The notes under the pieces are model-generated. The model worked only from the letters and a program-made list of their open reading frames with translations, ran no database searches and was not told where the DNA came from. From contig DLCN01000016.1 of NCBI GenBank assembly GCA_002480645.1, forward strand, positions 186,001-250,000: 64,000 bases of DNA, written 5' to 3'. This document shows positions 61,706 to 64,000 of this stretch, piece after piece. Position numbers and translations under genes: made by a program. Position 1 is the first letter of the stretch. Every line of letters starts with the position of its first letter. This stretch comes from Balneolaceae bacterium UBA7797. GTDB taxonomy: Bacteria; Bacteroidota; Rhodothermia; Balneolales; Balneolaceae.

Positions 61706-63414
61706 TCATGTATACATTCAATATTACAGGTAAAGGAAGCAAGGAACACAGCTACGATGCTATTGTGGTTGGTGCTGGAATGTCGGGCGGTATTGCTGCA
61801 AAAGAACTCACGGAGAAAGGATTAAAGGTATTGGTCTTAGAACGGGGTCGTGAAGTTAAGCACGTTACTGATTACCCCACCGAAGGATTGGATCCCTGGG
61901 AAACACCACTTCGGAATCAGACCACTCAGGAAGACCGTGAATTGGCTCCTATTCAAAGTACATTGTACTTATACGGTCAAAATATGAAGCATTTTCTGGT
62001 GAAAGATGTGGACCATCCATATGCTCAGGAAAAACCATTTATGTGGTATCGTGGATATCAGACCGGAGGTCGTTCATTACTTTGGTCTAAACACACCTTC
62101 CGATACAGCGATTTTGATTTTGAGGCCAATGCTACAGATGGTGTTGGTATAGACTGGCCGATCCGATATAAGGATATCGCCCCGTGGTATGATCATATTG
62201 AAAAATATATCGGAGTTTCGGGCCGGCGGGATGGAATACCTCAACTACCCGATGGACAATTCCTCCCACCATGGGAAATGAATGCCTTTGAGAAATATCT
62301 CACTGAAAAAATTGTTTCTAAATATCCTGAAAGACAAATGATCACCAGCAGAATGGCGATCCTCACACAACCTCATAACGGTCGTGGTAAATGTCAGAAC
62401 AGGAATTTATGTCACCGGGGATGTATGTTCGGAGCCTATTTTTCGAGTAATGCAGTTTCATTGCCTGATGCCGCCAAAACCGGTAACCTCACCCTTCGGC
62501 CCTTTTCCATCGTTGAGCGGGTTTTATATGATGCTGAAACGAACAGAGTTAAAGGGGTTAATGTGATCGATCAGAATACGGGTGAACAGTACGAGTTTTA
62601 CGCTGATATTGTGTTTCTGAATGCTTCTACTCTGGGTACAACCCAGATATTACTTCAATCTAAAACAAAAGAATTCCCGGATGGTCTGGCAAATTCCAGT
62701 GGTGTATTAGGCCATTACCTGATGGATCATCATGCCGGTGTAGGAGCTAGTGGTTCTTATGATGGTTTGATGGATACATTTTATTACGGCCAAAAACCTG
62801 CCAGTGTTTACATCCCCCGATTCAGAAATCTGAAAAGAAATGATCAGGATTATTTACGGGGTTTCACCTTTGAGAATTACACAAGCAGACAATCGTGGAC
62901 AAGAGGTTTCTATCTAGCCGGATTAGGAGCTGAATGGAAAGAAAGTTTGACTCATCCGGGAGTTTGGACGGCTTATTTCGAAGCTTATGGAGAAACACTG
63001 CCGGATGCTAAAAACAAGGTGAGTTTACACCCTTCTAAAGTTGATAAATGGGGATTACCATTACTCAATATCGATATGGAGTATGGAGAAAATGCCAGGA
63101 AAATGCGCAAAGACATGCAGCAAACAGCCGTGGAAATGCTGGAAGCCGCTAATCTCGATAATGTACGTGGGTTCGATTACTCTCCACCACCCGGCTCTGT
63201 AATACACGAAATGGGAACCGCCAGAATGGGAAAAGATCCAAAAACCTCTGTGCTTAACAAATGGAATCAATCGCACGATATTCCAAATCTGTTCATTACA
63301 GATGGTTCATGTATGACTTCCTCCCCGCCACAAAATCCATCGTTAACCTATATGGCACTTACGGCCAGAGCATGTGATTTTGCAGTGAAAGAACTGAAAC
63401 GAGGAAATATCTAG
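61702..63414 (+). CDS. GMC family FAD-dependent dehydrogenase
   Basis: The 570-residue protein has the FAD-binding start DAIVVGAGMSGGIAAKEL, GMC family motifs including GGRSLLWSKHTFRY and the C-terminal HEMGTARMGKDPKTS and NLFITDGS segments, with the His of the active site in MGTAR... and the Asn in NPSLT. It has no signal peptide of its own; export probably depends on the Tat-type small subunit encoded just upstream. It oxidises an alcohol or sugar and would pass electrons to the respiratory chain; a cytochrome subunit is not in view. Confidence 0.88.
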   Translation: MIMYTFNITGKGSKEHSYDAIVVGAGMSGGIAAKELTEKGLKVLVLERGREVKHVTDYPTEGLDPWETPLRNQTTQEDRELAPIQSTLYLYGQNMKHFLVKDVDHPYAQEKPFMWYRGYQTGGRSLLWSKHTFRYSDFDFEANATDGVGIDWPIRYKDIAPWYDHIEKYIGVSGRRDGIPQLPDGQFLPPWEMNAFEKYLTEKIVSKYPERQMITSRMAILTQPHNGRGKCQNRNLCHRGCMFGAYFSSNAVSLPDAAKTGNLTLRPFSIVERVLYDAETNRVKGVNVIDQNTGEQYEFYADIVFLNASTLGTTQILLQSKTKEFPDGLANSSGVLGHYLMDHHAGVGASGSYDGLMDTFYYGQKPASVYIPRFRNLKRNDQDYLRGFTFENYTSRQSWTRGFYLAGLGAEWKESLTHPGVWTAYFEAYGETLPDAKNKVSLHPSKVDKWGLPLLNIDMEYGENARKMRKDMQQTAVEMLEAANLDNVRGFDYSPPPGSVIHEMGTARMGKDPKTSVLNKWNQSHDIPNLFITDGSCMTSSPPQNPSLTYMALTARACDFAVKELKRGNI

Positions 63415-63473
63415 AGGAGTATACGATCGTTAACTGTTACCAAAGGAATCTCTATTTATGTATGAAACAGTAA

Positions 63474-64000
63474 TTATTGCTTCTTTTTATAAGATTCTAC
63501 CATTTCCTCGAACAGTCGATCGAATTTTAGGTATTGGCGACTCCAATCCAGCTGTTTATTGATGTTTTGTAAGGTCGCTTTGGGAAGAGGTTTATTTTTG
63601 CCTTGAAGCAGGTCTCGAAGAAAATAGAAAAGTTCATCTTCATCTTCGTACAAAACCGGAGCATGTAACAGCGGATTGTGAAGCGAATCCGGGATCAATT
63701 CGGGATAATGAAGCCTTTTTGGTACAAACGGATGGCATCCACAATAGATCGCTTCCATGATGGATACACAGAAAAATTCATACGTAGCAGTAGAAACCAC
63801 GATATCACCGGAATGCAATAATTTACTATAAGCTTCTTTGTCATCTACAAAACCAAAATGCTTGATCTGACCACCAAACCGTTGCCAGGCTTTATTGAAT
63901 TCCTCTGGTTTTTCGTGCTTACTATCCCCCGCCAATATCAGATCAAATTTCAGATCAATATCATTCAGTCGATTTAGTACCCGAAAGAACATCGCCGGAT
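63474..64000 (-). CDS. tRNA-queuosine alpha-mannosyltransferase-like glycosyltransferase (5' end cut by window edge)
   Basis: The frame is open from the window edge to the stop at 63474 and gives at least 175 residues of the C-terminal part. The segment DIVVSTATYEFFCVSIMEAIYCGCHPFVPKRLHYPELIP, of which VSTATYEFF and YCGCHPF are the clearest pieces, is characteristic of the GTDC1/QTMAN family of GT4-type transferases that glycosylate queuosine in tRNA. The ATG at 63992 is internal. The reading frame continues upstream as PAMFFRVLNR, matching the family's KNP-FF-L helix. The assignment is from motif recall. Confidence 0.7.
   Translation of the reverse strand, partial: PAMFFRVLNRLNDIDLKFDLILAGDSKHEKPEEFNKAWQRFGGQIKHFGFVDDKEAYSKLLHSGDIVVSTATYEFFCVSIMEAIYCGCHPFVPKRLHYPELIPDSLHNPLLHAPVLYEDEDELFYFLRDLLQGKNKPLPKATLQNINKQLDWSRQYLKFDRLFEEMVESYKKKQ

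Noticed and set aside
1..64000. CRISPR array or long tandem DNA repeats
   Set aside because: No regularly spaced short repeats were seen anywhere in the window; the only extended repeat is the diverged duplication in the lipoprotein gene.

Overview
The window is a gene-dense, AT-rich bacterial chromosome segment with about 56 protein-coding genes, one tRNA and many intrinsic terminators. The best fit is a marine or halophilic member of the Bacteroidota/Rhodothermota/Balneolota (FCB) group. This is inferred from gene content, not from a marker-gene search. The supporting features are TAnnTTTG-type -7 promoter elements upstream of several genes, DUF4920, HprK without a visible PTS, KorAB, many lipoproteins and Tat-like secreted enzymes, RecBCD, and a carotenoid glycosylation/acylation cluster of the CruC/CruD type. 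Shine-Dalgarno leaders and apparently leaderless genes occur side by side.

Layout. (1) 1-7348, minus strand: a type IV pilus-like machine read from right to left. It holds two unusual pilin-like proteins, a PilC platform, a PilB extension ATPase, a cyclic-nucleotide-binding protein, a PilT-like retraction ATPase and the start of a PilM-PilN-like fusion cut by the left edge. (2) 7613-20806: an MFS transporter, a large lipoprotein with an internally duplicated Ig-like block, a MATE transporter, a minimal SUI1/YciH factor, a metallopeptidase, DUF4920, a BNR-type lipoprotein, alkaline phosphatase, a DEAD-box helicase, an FKBP isomerase and a helical lipoprotein. (3) 21074-29341, minus: an overlapping recC-recB-recD operon. 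(4) 29423-33335: an orphan ParA with a ribbon-helix-helix-like partner, a hotdog thioesterase with an Hpt-like protein, galE and tRNA-Leu(CAA). (5) 34225-37661: a copper module with an HMA-AraC sensor fusion, a CopA ATPase and a DUF2892 protein. (6) 37664-41290: an O-methyltransferase followed by a probable carotenoid tailoring cluster (acyltransferase, CrtC-type hydratase, glycosyltransferase). (7) 41357-46130: xer recombinase, hpf, hprK, an M23 peptidase and an M28 peptidase. (8) 46165-51620, minus: trmH, an orphan OmpR-type regulator, a sugar isomerase-like enzyme and korBA. (9) 51792-63414: a small secreted protein, a Kef antiporter, an NlpC/P60 lipoprotein, mtaB, a uracil-DNA glycosylase, dnaB, an M28 peptidase and a GMC dehydrogenase with a Tat-type small subunit. 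(10) The right edge cuts a tRNA-queuosine mannosyltransferase-like gene.

The most unusual element is the pilus locus. Both pilin-like proteins begin Met-Gly-Gln-Gln-Gln followed directly by the hydrophobic helix, so there is no basic prepilin leader, and the usual Glu at +5 is missing. They sit with a bona fide PilB/PilC/PilT set, a cNMP-binding protein between the two ATPase genes, and a PilT whose Asp box is altered. Other items worth checking are a UDG that has lost its Fe-S ligands, the HMA-AraC sensor, the ParA/RHH pair and promoters that place transcription starts at the ATG.
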